Assembly (NCBI GenBank): GCA_014885115.2
Contig: WKLE02002738.1
Location: 1-25,297 of the forward strand
Direction: 5' to 3'
From: Asterionellopsis glacialis
Lineage: Eukaryota > Bacillariophyta > Plagiogrammaphyceae > Rhaphoneidales > Asterionellopsidaceae
Length of the DNA: 25,297 bases
The notes under the pieces are model-generated. The model made no database searches and was not told where the DNA came from. It worked only from the letters and a program-made list of their open reading frames with translations. Position 1 is the stretch's first letter. Every line of letters begins with the position of its first letter. Shown piece after piece: positions 8,521-17,085 of this stretch. Position numbers and translations under genes: made by a program.

Positions 8521-10467
8521 ATGTTGGTATCTAAAAAAGAGATGCCTCTGTCTGAATTGATACACAGTTATTATGAACACGACTCACACAGAAGATCTTC
8601 AAGATGTACGCCACTGGACAACATCCTGAAAAACATTAGGATCCCGCATCCCGCCCCCTCGTATCATCCCACCCAGAAGATCAAGCGCCAGCATTGGTCA
8701 ATCACCATGGTGCTCCTGATGCAGCAACACAATCATGCTAAACTATTGTTCAATGCCAAATCGAGATTGAAATGTCGTCGTCCACTACAAAGTTCTCCGT
8801 TATCATTGTCTTGGATACAACAACAACAACAACAACAACAACAAACTAGTTTACAATATCGCCCATACGACACCACCAAACGTTCATCATCGTCGTCATC
8901 ATCATCGTATCGCCCTCCAGTCTACACAAGCCATATCAAAGAGTTAATGTCTATTCCTCAGGGACAATATGAACCTCCACCATTACCCTTTGAAACATCC
9001 GTCACGAGCATTCCTTCGATTTCTTTACAACAACAGGATGACGAAGACTCATCACCCACGTCAACCACCACCACAACCATTGCTTCTTCTGAAGCTACTT
9101 CATCTGGAAAGGATTTCATGATACAACACACCTATAATGACAACGACAAAGATCGACACGTCTTTTTAAATCATGGTTCCTTTGGTGCAGCATTAAAATG
9201 TGGATACGATCGTGCACAAGAATGGAGATATTATTTAGAACAACAACCCTTACGATACTTTGATCGTGATTTAATACCACATTTAATACATTCTAATCGT
9301 TGCATGGCGGACTTTGTCAACGCACCATCAGCATCAACGGAAGGATGTAGTATGACATTACTCCAAAATTCAACAACTGCCTTCAATGCTATTATTGGTG
9401 GATATGTTCGTGAAGATTCTTCAAACAATAAGGATGGTGGAAGAAAGATAATATTTTGGGACATGACGTATGGAAATACAAAGAATATGATACATCATTA
9501 TTGTGCTTCGTCTCCTGCTTCTTCGAATGCTGATGAACTTGTTGAAATTCCATTCCAATCCAAGTACTTGCATCGATTATCAAAAACTGCTGAACAAGAG
9601 GAAAATCCAGAAGATATCTTTATTGAAGCTATAGACCATGAACTTTCCAAACGTGGTCGACATTATCATGATCCTAGGAGATATTGGGAAAACTCGTTAC
9701 TTGTCTTGGATCATATTACATCTGACACTGCCATTCATGTGCCCATTGAAGCTATTGCAAAGTATGTCAAGGAGCAATGGGGTATGTTAGTAGCTGTAGA
9801 TGGTGCACATGGATTGTTATCACAAAATTTAAATATGCAACACTTTTGCAACATTGATTTTTATGTTTCCAATGGTCACAAGTGGCTATCCTGTCCACGA
9901 GGTGTTGCCATGTTGTATTGTCCTCATGAAGAATTACAAGACAGCATTTTACGATACCCCCCTGTCATAAGTCACGGTATCAATGATGGATATACAAGTC
10001 GGTTTATATGGGACGGTTGTCGTGATTATGCCGCAGAATTAGCATTACCCACTGTGTTAGAGTATTGGAATCAAATAGATGGTCGCGGTCCAGAAGCAGT
10101 ACGGACCCTTCTACGAAAGAAATTAAAAAAAGGTGTTGATTTATTAGCACAAATGTGGCATCCTCATGATCATAATAATAATGTTACGTTGGTTCCTATG
10201 GAATTGCATTCAACCACAATGGCATTGGTGCGTTTACCAGAACCCTATCACCAGCATCAACACCAACACGAAATTCCACCAATAAAAGAAAGAACACCTG
10301 CAGATGCCAAGGATATTCAAGAATATCTGTACAATGAAAACATCGAAGTACCCATCAAATGTATCAATGGAATCTTGTATGTACGTGTTTCATGTCATTT
10401 GTATAACACCATGGATGACTTTGAACGTCTTGGTTATGCTATTCAAAAGATGCCCTCGAATCAATAA
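8521..10467 (+). CDS. PLP-dependent aminotransferase class V (isopenicillin N epimerase / cysteine desulfhydrase-like)
   Basis: This is a fold-type I PLP enzyme. From the first ATG (8521) it has 648 residues. A second in-frame ATG at 8707 has better context (A at -3, G at +4) and begins a basic, possibly mitochondrial leader (MVLLMQQHNHAKLLFNAKSR), so the true start may be there. The first 200 residues are low complexity: nine Gln in a row (about 100-108) and a Ser run. The catalytic domain begins near FLNHGSFGAAL, the hallmark of the isopenicillin-N-epimerase-like family. VAVDGAHG supplies the Asp (about 427) that binds the pyridine nitrogen. SNGHKWLSCPRG supplies the Schiff-base Lys (about 454). 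A C-terminal small domain ends with LYVRVSCHLYNTMDDFERL. Plant homologues act as L-cysteine desulfhydrases; the substrate here cannot be read from sequence. No intron is needed and the gene appears intact. Confidence 0.88.
   Translation: MLVSKKEMPLSELIHSYYEHDSHRRSSRCTPLDNILKNIRIPHPAPSYHPTQKIKRQHWSITMVLLMQQHNHAKLLFNAKSRLKCRRPLQSSPLSLSWIQQQQQQQQQTSLQYRPYDTTKRSSSSSSSSYRPPVYTSHIKELMSIPQGQYEPPPLPFETSVTSIPSISLQQQDDEDSSPTSTTTTTIASSEATSSGKDFMIQHTYNDNDKDRHVFLNHGSFGAALKCGYDRAQEWRYYLEQQPLRYFDRDLIPHLIHSNRCMADFVNAPSASTEGCSMTLLQNSTTAFNAIIGGYVREDSSNNKDGGRKIIFWDMTYGNTKNMIHHYCASSPASSNADELVEIPFQSKYLHRLSKTAEQEENPEDIFIEAIDHELSKRGRHYHDPRRYWENSLLVLDHITSDTAIHVPIEAIAKYVKEQWGMLVAVDGAHGLLSQNLNMQHFCNIDFYVSNGHKWLSCPRGVAMLYCPHEELQDSILRYPPVISHGINDGYTSRFIWDGCRDYAAELALPTVLEYWNQIDGRGPEAVRTLLRKKLKKGVDLLAQMWHPHDHNNNVTLVPMELHSTTMALVRLPEPYHQHQHQHEIPPIKERTPADAKDIQEYLYNENIEVPIKCINGILYVRVSCHLYNTMDDFERLGYAIQKMPSNQ
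8818..8844 (+). repeat. CAA microsatellite coding for polyglutamine
   Basis: Nine CAA triplets in a row lie inside the N-terminal extension of the aminotransferase gene and encode Gln9. A TCA/TCG-type Ser tract follows at about 8885-8910. Pure-codon runs like this are length-unstable and are likely to vary between strains. They lie outside the catalytic domain. Confidence 0.85.
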
Positions 10468-10879
10468 AAAAGAATGTGTGTTTTCATAAGTAAGACACAT
10501 CATAGATAGATCCATCATCAACTCTATGAAGATAGATATAATAATATTGAAATGGAAGGAGACAACATAGTTGCTTTTTTTCTTCCAATGCATGGATGCG
10601 CAACAAAACTTATTATTCAAACTTTTGATTGAAGACTGGATGAATATCATCGGTCTCCTAAATCCAGGCTTGTTTAATTTCTTTCTGCCCACCCCCTTTC
10701 TCTTGACAAGAAACACACATTCACTACTGACAACAGATGGCATTTTGACTCAGTTGATCACAAGACTCTGCAGCCACATAGCAACCAAGGAGAAATGAAA
10801 ACGACTATATACAGCAGTAGAATTAGCAACCACATGTCGTTTTAGAGAGACTACAGGCTACCCACTAGACTCAGACTAG

Positions 10880-10942
10880 ATAGATAACTGGTAGAGCAGA
10901 CTAGATAACTGGTAGAGCAGACTAGATAACTGGTAGAACAGA
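10880..10942. repeat. 21-base tandem repeat, three copies
   Basis: Three head-to-tail copies of a 21-base unit (consensus CTAGATAACTGGTAGAGCAG plus A) occupy 10880-10900, 10901-10921 and 10922-10942. Copy 1 differs at its first base and copy 3 at one base (GAACAGA for GAGCAGA). The unit contains CTAG, as do many spacer motifs here. The array looks like a recent slippage expansion. Confidence 0.88.
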
Positions 10943-11302
10943 CTAGGTGCAGGTGCATGAAATTGATACCAACCTTGCTACATTATCAAAACACTGCACA
11001 TCCAAACCTCTGGAAAAAGAGGAAACTATGGTTTTCTATGCTAATCATGTACCATGGAGAAGTTACTTCTAAGTGGGAGGTCCAGAAAAATGAAAAGAAT
11101 TAATCCAAATAAGCTCCACCAGAATACAGTAGAATGTGTGAAATAGTAACAAGAGAAGCAAGAGGGAAAAAGAAAACATCACAACAATGAACCATCACAA
11201 AAAACAAACAATCATACCAAGTGGATGACTTTGTAGTGCTTCAACTCACAGCAGAAGAGATGATACTAGGAATTTTTGTTAACTTTTAGAGTATAAAACA
11301 TT

Positions 11303-11785
11303 GAGCTACTTACTACTTTCTAACTTTCTTACAAACTCTATTCCCTTGTTCTATGTCTTATTTGGTTAATGTTGGAAGTAATTTAATGCTTTGCGACTTC
11401 TTGTCACATACATATTTTATTCCCAAGACCATTCTTACAGTGAATGTTTCTGTATGAAAGTTCATACCTAGATATAACAGACATACCATTTGTCTACATA
11501 AATTAATTACTTATTTTGAGCTGGTTACTGGTTTTGAACTTACAAATATAATTCCATAGTTTTATTCATGTCGTATTGTTTGATTGTTGTTTTGCTAATA
11601 GCTTTATACTTTTCAACTTCTTGTCACATGCATATTTTGTTCCCAAGATCCATCTTACCATTTATATTTTGTATAGGAAAACAGAGATAGCATTTACATC
11701 ATGATTTTAATCTGGTTACCACTTTCAAACTTACAAGTGCTAGGATGCAATTCCCTAGTTTTGTTTGTGTCATATTAAATCGTGC
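11303..11785. repeat. Degenerate long tandem repeat, about 2.4 copies
   Basis: Three diverged copies begin near 11303, 11518 and 11709, so the spacing is 215 and 191 bases. Shared landmarks in order: gagctacttactac / gagctggttactgg / atctggttaccac; then aactttcttacaaa / gaacttacaaata / aaacttacaagtg; then attccctTGTT / attccatAGTT / attccctAGTT; then, in the first two copies only, CTTGTCACATRCATATTTTRTTCCCAAGA followed by CTTAC. The third copy is cut off after about 75 bases. The repeat is non-coding and AT-rich. It could be an old local duplication or a decayed mobile-element fragment. Confidence 0.7.
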
Positions 11786-12218
11786 GTGACCAAAAAAACA
11801 CTCTTAGAAGTGACCTCTAGAGAGAGAGAGCTAGAGAGAGTCCTCCAGACAGGGAGCAGGGGACCCGAACCAGAGTCCAATTTCTTATGTTCATTCTCTT
11901 CAGATCTAGCTAGAGAAACCAAACCGTCATATCATTTCTCGGCACAGCGTTATTTTTATTACGATTGCATCAAGAGCCACTAGCAAGGTCTTTAGAAAGA
12001 GAAAAGGTCCAAATATATGATTTTGTTACAATAGAGAGGAAATAAGGAAAGAAAGTTTGTTACAGACTTGCTCTCAGAGTTTATTCCTATGTCATCTTGA
12101 TCATGCTAGTGGTAAACATACGAAACTGCACACTATAAAAGCAAAACAGGAAAGAATAATAACAAAGCAAAACAACAAGGTAGTCTCAATTTTACCAAAT
12201 AGTTTGGAATTAAAGAAA

Positions 12219-14887
12219 ATGGAAGATCAAATCGTAAGGAAGAAAAAGAAAAATCATGCGCGTCATCGCTTGGCTGCGGTAACAGCATCTTCCGGTCCTC
12301 CACTTCGACTTGCATGGCCTGGCGGCGGCAGTGATGGTATTGGCCAAGCAGCAACATTAGTATCATCTCAACAACAATTCAGTCAATCTTCAATAGCTGC
12401 ACCATCACTGTCATCATCACAAGTCTCTACTAGTAATACAAATACGCGGAAGGTAGGATTTTCGCAAATTACCAAAAGAGATGATGGTGGAAGAAGTAGA
12501 AAGAATACAACCAAGCGACGTAGTAAATCACCTGAAAGTATCGCATCCACAATATCACGAAAAGTTAGTGCAATAGAAGCAGCAAGATTAGCAAAGAATA
12601 AAAGTGAAAACATGGCAAAATCATGTACAACCATGTGGGTAGACAAATATGCACCCACCAGTGCTTCTGACTTATGTGTGGCACCCAAGAAGGTAAAGGA
12701 GGTACGACATTGGATTGAATCAGCTTTGATGAATAACGCTTCTTCATTATCACAGAACCATCCTTCTGAAAGTAACAAACTTTTAATACTTGTGGGTAGT
12801 CCAGGAATTGGCAAATCTACGACAGTGAGAATCCTTGCATCAGAAATGAAATTGACCTTGCACGAATGGAATGATTCATCCGTATCTTACAACAACGGTG
12901 GTAGACAGCCATCTATGAATTTGAGGGATAGTGGTCAAAACTCTCTGTTGTCTATTGATCACCAAAGTTCATTAAGTTCATTTGAAGAATTTTTACTAAG
13001 TGCTGGTGCAGGATTTCGTTCAATAATTTGTGGACCAACACTATCATCGCTCAATTCAGCATCAACGAAAGCAGCAGGTGTTGGACGGAAGAGAAACGTC
13101 CACGAAATGACATCCTCCTCCTCTTCATCATCGTTTCCATTTGAAGGAAAATCCATTATTATACTCGAAGAGGTAGGCAGCATGTTCAAAAAATGTGCTG
13201 TCTATTTTTATTATCTTGCTGTCGTTCTTTTTTTCTAATGCTTTTTGTTGTACCCCACGTGTTTGTTCGCTTATACAGTTACCTAACTTGTACAATATGG
13301 ATGCACAAGCAAGATTCAGGTAAGCGCTGTCCTTAGTAAACTTTAAACTATTTTGCCTTGATGCATGCCGCAAGAAAAGATATATCCTTTGGTCATCTAA
13401 CTTCGTATCCCCTTCTTTGCAATGTATTGAACGTATCTTTGGTTCTCTCTTCCAAATAATAATGTACAGAGATATCATGAGTAGGCATCTGCAACAATCA
13501 CAGGTACCAAGCATTCTCATATTTAGTGACGTTTGTGAAGGAAAACATAAACCTGATGATTTAGAACGTCTGATAAGTTCGGAATGCCTGTCCCCCCCAA
13601 TGACTCAAATATTACAATGCCATGCCGTAACTAAATCTAAAATGAAAAAGTGTTTGGAATCGATTCTAAAAAAAGAAGGCATCCTCGGTGGTTTGGGAAT
13701 TCTTGGAGAAGAATTGCATTTGCAAAGTGGTGGTGATATACGACATGCAATTATGGCACTACAATTCCAAAAGGGGGCTGCTGCCGCGATTTGCGCCTCA
13801 AACAATAGAAGGGGACGGTCAAATAGCAAAGGCAAAAGCGAAAGTGTTGCAGCAGCCGCTGCCCACTCTTCGGATTTTAGGGATACAAAGCTATCAACTT
13901 TTCATGCGTTGGGAAAATTACTATACGCAAAGCGAAAACAAGAATCGACAACCAGCGCCTCCATGATTGCCAAACACAAAGGAGAAAGACCACCTCTAGA
14001 CTTTGATCCTGAATTAGTTATGGATCAAAGTGATATCGGCCTTGATGGTGCTTTATCATTTTTGGAATATCACAGTCCAGATTTCTTCACAGATGTGACT
14101 GAACTAAGCGAGGCATTTCATCTCTACTCCGATAGTGCTACATTTTTGGAGCGATCGTTTGGTGTAAGTGGCAATCAAAAACTACTTTGCTTGCAATGGT
14201 GTGGATTTTTTATAATCAATAAGTTTAGTCTAACGTACTTCGTGTTTTTAAAATTTTGCATGTTGTCTTCAGAGAAATAGCAGGGATTCGATTTTTCCAG
14301 ATGGTTATGCTGCATCTTTAGCAGGACGTGCAGTTTCCACAAATAATCGACACCCAACTCCCAACCAATTTAGATCATTCAGTGCGCCAAAGGTCTTTGA
14401 AGTTATTCGGAAACGCAAGGGTAACGAGCTAACAATGGAGCAACTATGTAAACGTTTGACACTTGGATCACAGCAATTGTCGCTTCAAGCAAACTTTGGC
14501 ACTTCACGTTCCTTTGTGATAGATGATCTACCGTTTATGCGAACAATTTTGCCCACTGAAGTGAATATAGCCATGGAAAATCTTCACTCCTTTGTTCAAC
14601 CACTCAGTGCTACACAAGCTACGGCACAGGCACAGGCAGAAGAAATTATGAAGGTCGCGAGGGAAGAACAGGAACAAATATTGCAAATGGATGATATTGT
14701 CGACGACGACGATGATGATAACGTCGGTAACTACAAACCCAAGGCCGACGAAACTAATATATTATGTAATGCGCTTACTCAGGAGGAAGCAGAAGTGACT
14801 GTTGTCAGTCAGCAGCTTCCATCGACCATTTCAAAAGCACAGGAAGTGCCGTCAAAGTGTAAAGAGATAATTGTGATCGACGTGTGA
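12219..14887 (+). CDS. RAD17: RAD17, checkpoint clamp loader, four exons
   Basis: RAD17 pairs with RFC2-5 in the nucleus to load the 9-1-1 clamp at damaged DNA and so permits ATR checkpoint signalling. My model is 12219-13172, 13279-13319, 13470-14163 and 14273-14887 (767 residues). It starts at the only ATG of the frame before the conserved domain. The order is: basic KKKKNHARHR; a Ser/Gln-rich tail with four SQ sites (about 50-83); the signature WVDKYAP (140-146); Walker A GSPGIGKS (193-200); the degenerate Walker B IIILEE (313-318), where human RAD17 also departs from DEAD; then VPSILIFSD, GGDIRHAIMALQF and HALGKLLYAKR. The spacing WVDKYxP, EVxxWI, Walker A and HEW marks RAD17 rather than other RFC-like loaders. 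Exon 4 ends in an acidic tail with TQ and SQ sites. All junctions are GT…AG and keep the conserved reading continuous across each splice. Confidence 0.93.
13173..13278 (+). other. RAD17 intron 1
   Basis: Donor GAAGAG|GTAGGC, acceptor TTATACAG|TTACCT, 106 bases, phase 0. Splicing joins IIILEE to LPNLYNMDAQARFR, which matches the continuous Walker B region expected in RAD17 (human …VEDLPNQF…). Confidence 0.88.
13320..13469 (+). other. RAD17 intron 2
   Basis: Donor TTCAG|GTAAGC, acceptor AATGTACAG|AGATATC, 150 bases, phase 2. With intron 1 it defines a 41-base exon (13279-13319). Joining gives QARFRDIMSRHLQQSQVPSI, a helix leading into the VPSILIFSD strand. Confidence 0.87.
14164..14272 (+). 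other. RAD17 intron 3
   Basis: Donor TTTGGT|GTAAGT, acceptor TTGTCTTCAG|AGAAATAGC, 109 bases, phase 0. Without splicing the frame stops at 14278-14280. With splicing it continues as FGRNSRDSIFPDGYAASLAG and on to the true stop at 14885-14887. The intron is AT-rich and ends in a good pyrimidine tract. Confidence 0.88.
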
Positions 14888-15337
14888 AAGAGGTACCATT
14901 TGGTCCAGAATAGAGTGTAGTCGAAATATTTCGTGTTTTATGTGGAACAAAAGAACGTAGATAACAAAAACTACTGTAAAACTAGACTATCAACACTATT
15001 CTTTCATCTGGAACATTTTTCATGAAAAAGAATACCGGTAATAACAGTAATCCTAGCTTTGATGTCAAAGCACATGTACTGGTAGGATCGGTGGAAGAAC
15101 TTGTCTCTAATCAATGACGTAATGATGATGGTGAGAAGAAACGAAGAAAACATGACAATGCCTACTTCTGGAACACACGTTCTCATTACAATACTATCGA
15201 ACTTCAAACATATCCAATCAATAGAATACTCAGCTGATATTTTATTTTGAATTGGTTTGTCAATCAAAATTTTACGAACTTCTTGAATATACTAATGCAC
15301 CTCAAGAAAGTGTATGGTGTTCTTTTATCGGACCCAT
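14888..15337. other. Convergent spacer between RAD17 and the SDR gene
   Basis: These 450 bases lie between two 3' ends. A minus-strand open frame of 87 codons (15004-15267) has no homology I can see and I do not call it. One TACCGGTA palindrome lies at 15033-15040. Both transcripts should terminate here, but I cannot pick out definite polyadenylation sites. Confidence 0.5.
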
Positions 15338-16282
15338 TTACACCAATTCCTCTTCAGGGTCGTAGGCGGGAGTGCCAGGGTCCCTGTACCTATCCAAAGG
15401 ACTCCTAAGGCAATCACTGCCATAATAGCGTCCCGTAGGAATATTTTCTAGCTCGGGGGACATCATCAGATAGACCGGGCAGATGGCTCCTTTCTCTGGC
15501 GGGCTCGACGCCCCCATTCCAGCAGTGAGATCTGTTAAAATCCAACCTGGACTGCACGAGTTGATAACCAAATTGGGGTTTGCTTTTGCGTGCAAGACAG
15601 TGTATGCATTCAGTAAGGCTTTGCTTGTTCCGTAAGCCGTATCTTCATAATCAATAGCATTTCCATAGGAGTTGGCAATTTCATCCAAAACTTCAATGCT
15701 ACTGGTTAATGGTTGTGAAAGCACAGTTTTAAGATCAGGAACTTGGCAGCGACTGATAAAGTTTGGGCCTGACGCACTTGCAATGTTCACGATCCGTCCT
15801 CCAGGCTTCATTAACCCATTAGAAAAAGTATCACAGACACGACGAACACCCATATAGTTCGTTTGTATCGTAGCTTCAAACCCCTTTCCAAATCCAATTC
15901 CAGCATTATTCACAATGCCGTACAATTTGTTGCTACCATCAGCACCACATACACTTTCAAAGGCAGCCTTTACTGAATCGTCACTGCTAACATCTAATTC
16001 CACTGTCTCAACCCGCCCAGTTGCACCGGCCAATTCTTTCAAGTCGTTGACTGCCTTTTCTCCGCGACCAACATCCCTACTTCCAACAATCACGCAAACA
16101 TCTGGATGATCTTCAAGAAGTTTTTTGCAGATTGCAAAACCAATGCCCTTGTTTCCACCTGTCACAAGGACACGCTTAGATGGTGGACTTGGACTCGAGA
16201 AAGCACTGATGGGGGAAGCGAGGAAAAGAGCTGCAAGAAGCCCAGTTCCTAAAGCTCCCATACGTTTCAATTGGAAACTCAT
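15338..16282 (-). CDS. Plastid-targeted short-chain dehydrogenase/reductase, carbonyl-reductase-like
   Basis: This 314-residue classical SDR uses NAD(P)H to reduce a carbonyl; the substrate is unknown. I start at ATG 16280-16282, the first in the frame, because it places a hydrophobic signal peptide (GALGTGLLAALFLASPISA) directly before FSSPSPP. The ISA^F junction (residues 25-28) is the canonical diatom plastid cleavage motif, with a short Ser/Pro transit region behind it. The Rossmann fold follows: cofactor loop TGGNKGIG (41-48), LDVSS (96-100), NNAGIG (125-130), the active-site Ser in NIASASG (near 169-171), and YGTSK with Tyr217 and Lys221. The NxxGIG loop and the long insert between the Ser and Tyr elements resemble the carbonyl reductase (CBR1) branch. 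PGWILTDLT follows as expected. It ends convergently with RAD17 and is divergent from the thioesterase gene. Confidence 0.9.
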   Translation of the reverse strand: MSFQLKRMGALGTGLLAALFLASPISAFSSPSPPSKRVLVTGGNKGIGFAICKKLLEDHPDVCVIVGSRDVGRGEKAVNDLKELAGATGRVETVELDVSSDDSVKAAFESVCGADGSNKLYGIVNNAGIGFGKGFEATIQTNYMGVRRVCDTFSNGLMKPGGRIVNIASASGPNFISRCQVPDLKTVLSQPLTSSIEVLDEIANSYGNAIDYEDTAYGTSKALLNAYTVLHAKANPNLVINSCSPGWILTDLTAGMGASSPPEKGAICPVYLMMSPELENIPTGRYYGSDCLRSPLDRYRDPGTPAYDPEEELV

Positions 16283-17085
16283 CGTGGGTGAAGTTTGAAA
16301 TAAATAGGAAACTATCGATATTGTGTTGATTTGAGATTGTTTTGATGTTGACAACAACTCGTATATGATGAATGATGATCAAACTCCAAAACTGCTTTTT
16401 TGTGCTTTTCACAAGATCTTTCTCTCATGGTGATGTCAGAATCCCAGTGGTATACCGGTATGTACCTGCTTCCGGGTACAGTACCTGTTACCAGGTAGTC
16501 AAAGCTAGAGAGGTCCTGAAGTCCTACCATGTACAGACAGTACGTATGGTACGGTAAACGGAGTTAGAGTTGATAGTCGGAGATCAGAGACCGAGTTAAC
16601 AACAATAACAACAACGGTAAAAGGTACGAGCTCGTATACCACATGCACCTTACCAGGTACTTGTTGGAGCTGATAAGTAACATATTTTGATTTTGGTGGA
16701 AGAATATTCTATTCCAGTAATGTTCATACCACATGCACCTTACTTGTTAGAGTCGTAGAGAGTCGTAGAGTAGTTTCCGCAGAGGAGGTAAATCCCTCCC
16801 CCCGCTCAGCCGCGCAAACTCGTACTCTAGTACGAAGTCAAATCTTCCCTGTCATATCTTCCCATCATTTTTGAGTGTCAACATTCCGTTCTTGGTTTGT
16901 TCCTATTTCGCTTTCCATCAAAACATTTTCGTTTGTCAAATTGTACACATTCTTTCCTTTATTGTCTTTGCGACTAAGCAGTGTTACCCTGTGCTAGTTT
17001 ACCTTAATTGATTCACAGAGATCTTTTGCCACACAAAGTAGCACAACAAGGGAAAAAAAAGTAATTTGTTGTCTTGCCCATCAGC
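16283..17085. promoter_or_regulatory. Divergent spacer rich in TACC/GGTA palindromes
   Basis: About 800 bases separate the start codons of the SDR gene (-) and the thioesterase gene (+), so both promoters should lie here. The centre is packed with short inverted motifs: ATACCGGTAT (16452-16461), GGGTACAGTACCTGTTACC, CTAGAGAGGTCCTG, GTACAGACAGTACG, and ACCACATGCACCTTAC, which occurs twice (near 16640 and 16728). The direct copies of the last motif are about 88 bases apart. I do not call the 60-70-codon open frames here. Confidence 0.5.

Larger units (their letters stand above)
10468..12218. other. Long spacer with tandem repeats before RAD17
   Basis: This is 1.75 kb without a defensible gene. 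Open frames at 10571-10798 (+) and 10390-10743 (-) overlap each other and look like chance. Contents in order: an AT-rich 3' end of the aminotransferase gene; a CTAGA-rich patch; a 21-base tandem repeat (10880-10942); A-rich DNA (11000-11260); a degenerate tandem repeat of about 200 bases (11303-11785); a CTAGAGAG patch (11815-11850); and the RAD17 5' leader. The frame of RAD17 stays open back to 12057 but contains no ATG before 12219. Confidence 0.6.

Noticed and set aside
10733..10748. A 16-base word (ACAGATGGCATTTTGA) shared with 23466-23481
   Set aside because: A single isolated match without extended flanking similarity; plausible by chance in AT-rich DNA.
10390..10798. Overlapping plus and minus frames after the aminotransferase gene
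   Set aside because: They overlap each other and the end of a real gene, and neither shows a domain or a consistent codon pattern.
11815..11850. Purine-rich GAGAGAGAGCTAGAGAGAG as a possible transposon end
   Set aside because: No matching inverted end, target duplication or transposase frame nearby; it fits the general spacer motif family better.
12057..12218. Longer RAD17 N-terminus beginning near 12057
   Set aside because: The extension has no ATG and its composition is leader-like; ATG 12219 directly precedes a basic, nuclear-type N-terminus.
15004..15267. 87-codon minus-strand frame between RAD17 and the SDR gene
   Set aside because: It has a mildly hydrophobic middle but no recognisable family, and lies where two 3' untranslated regions converge.
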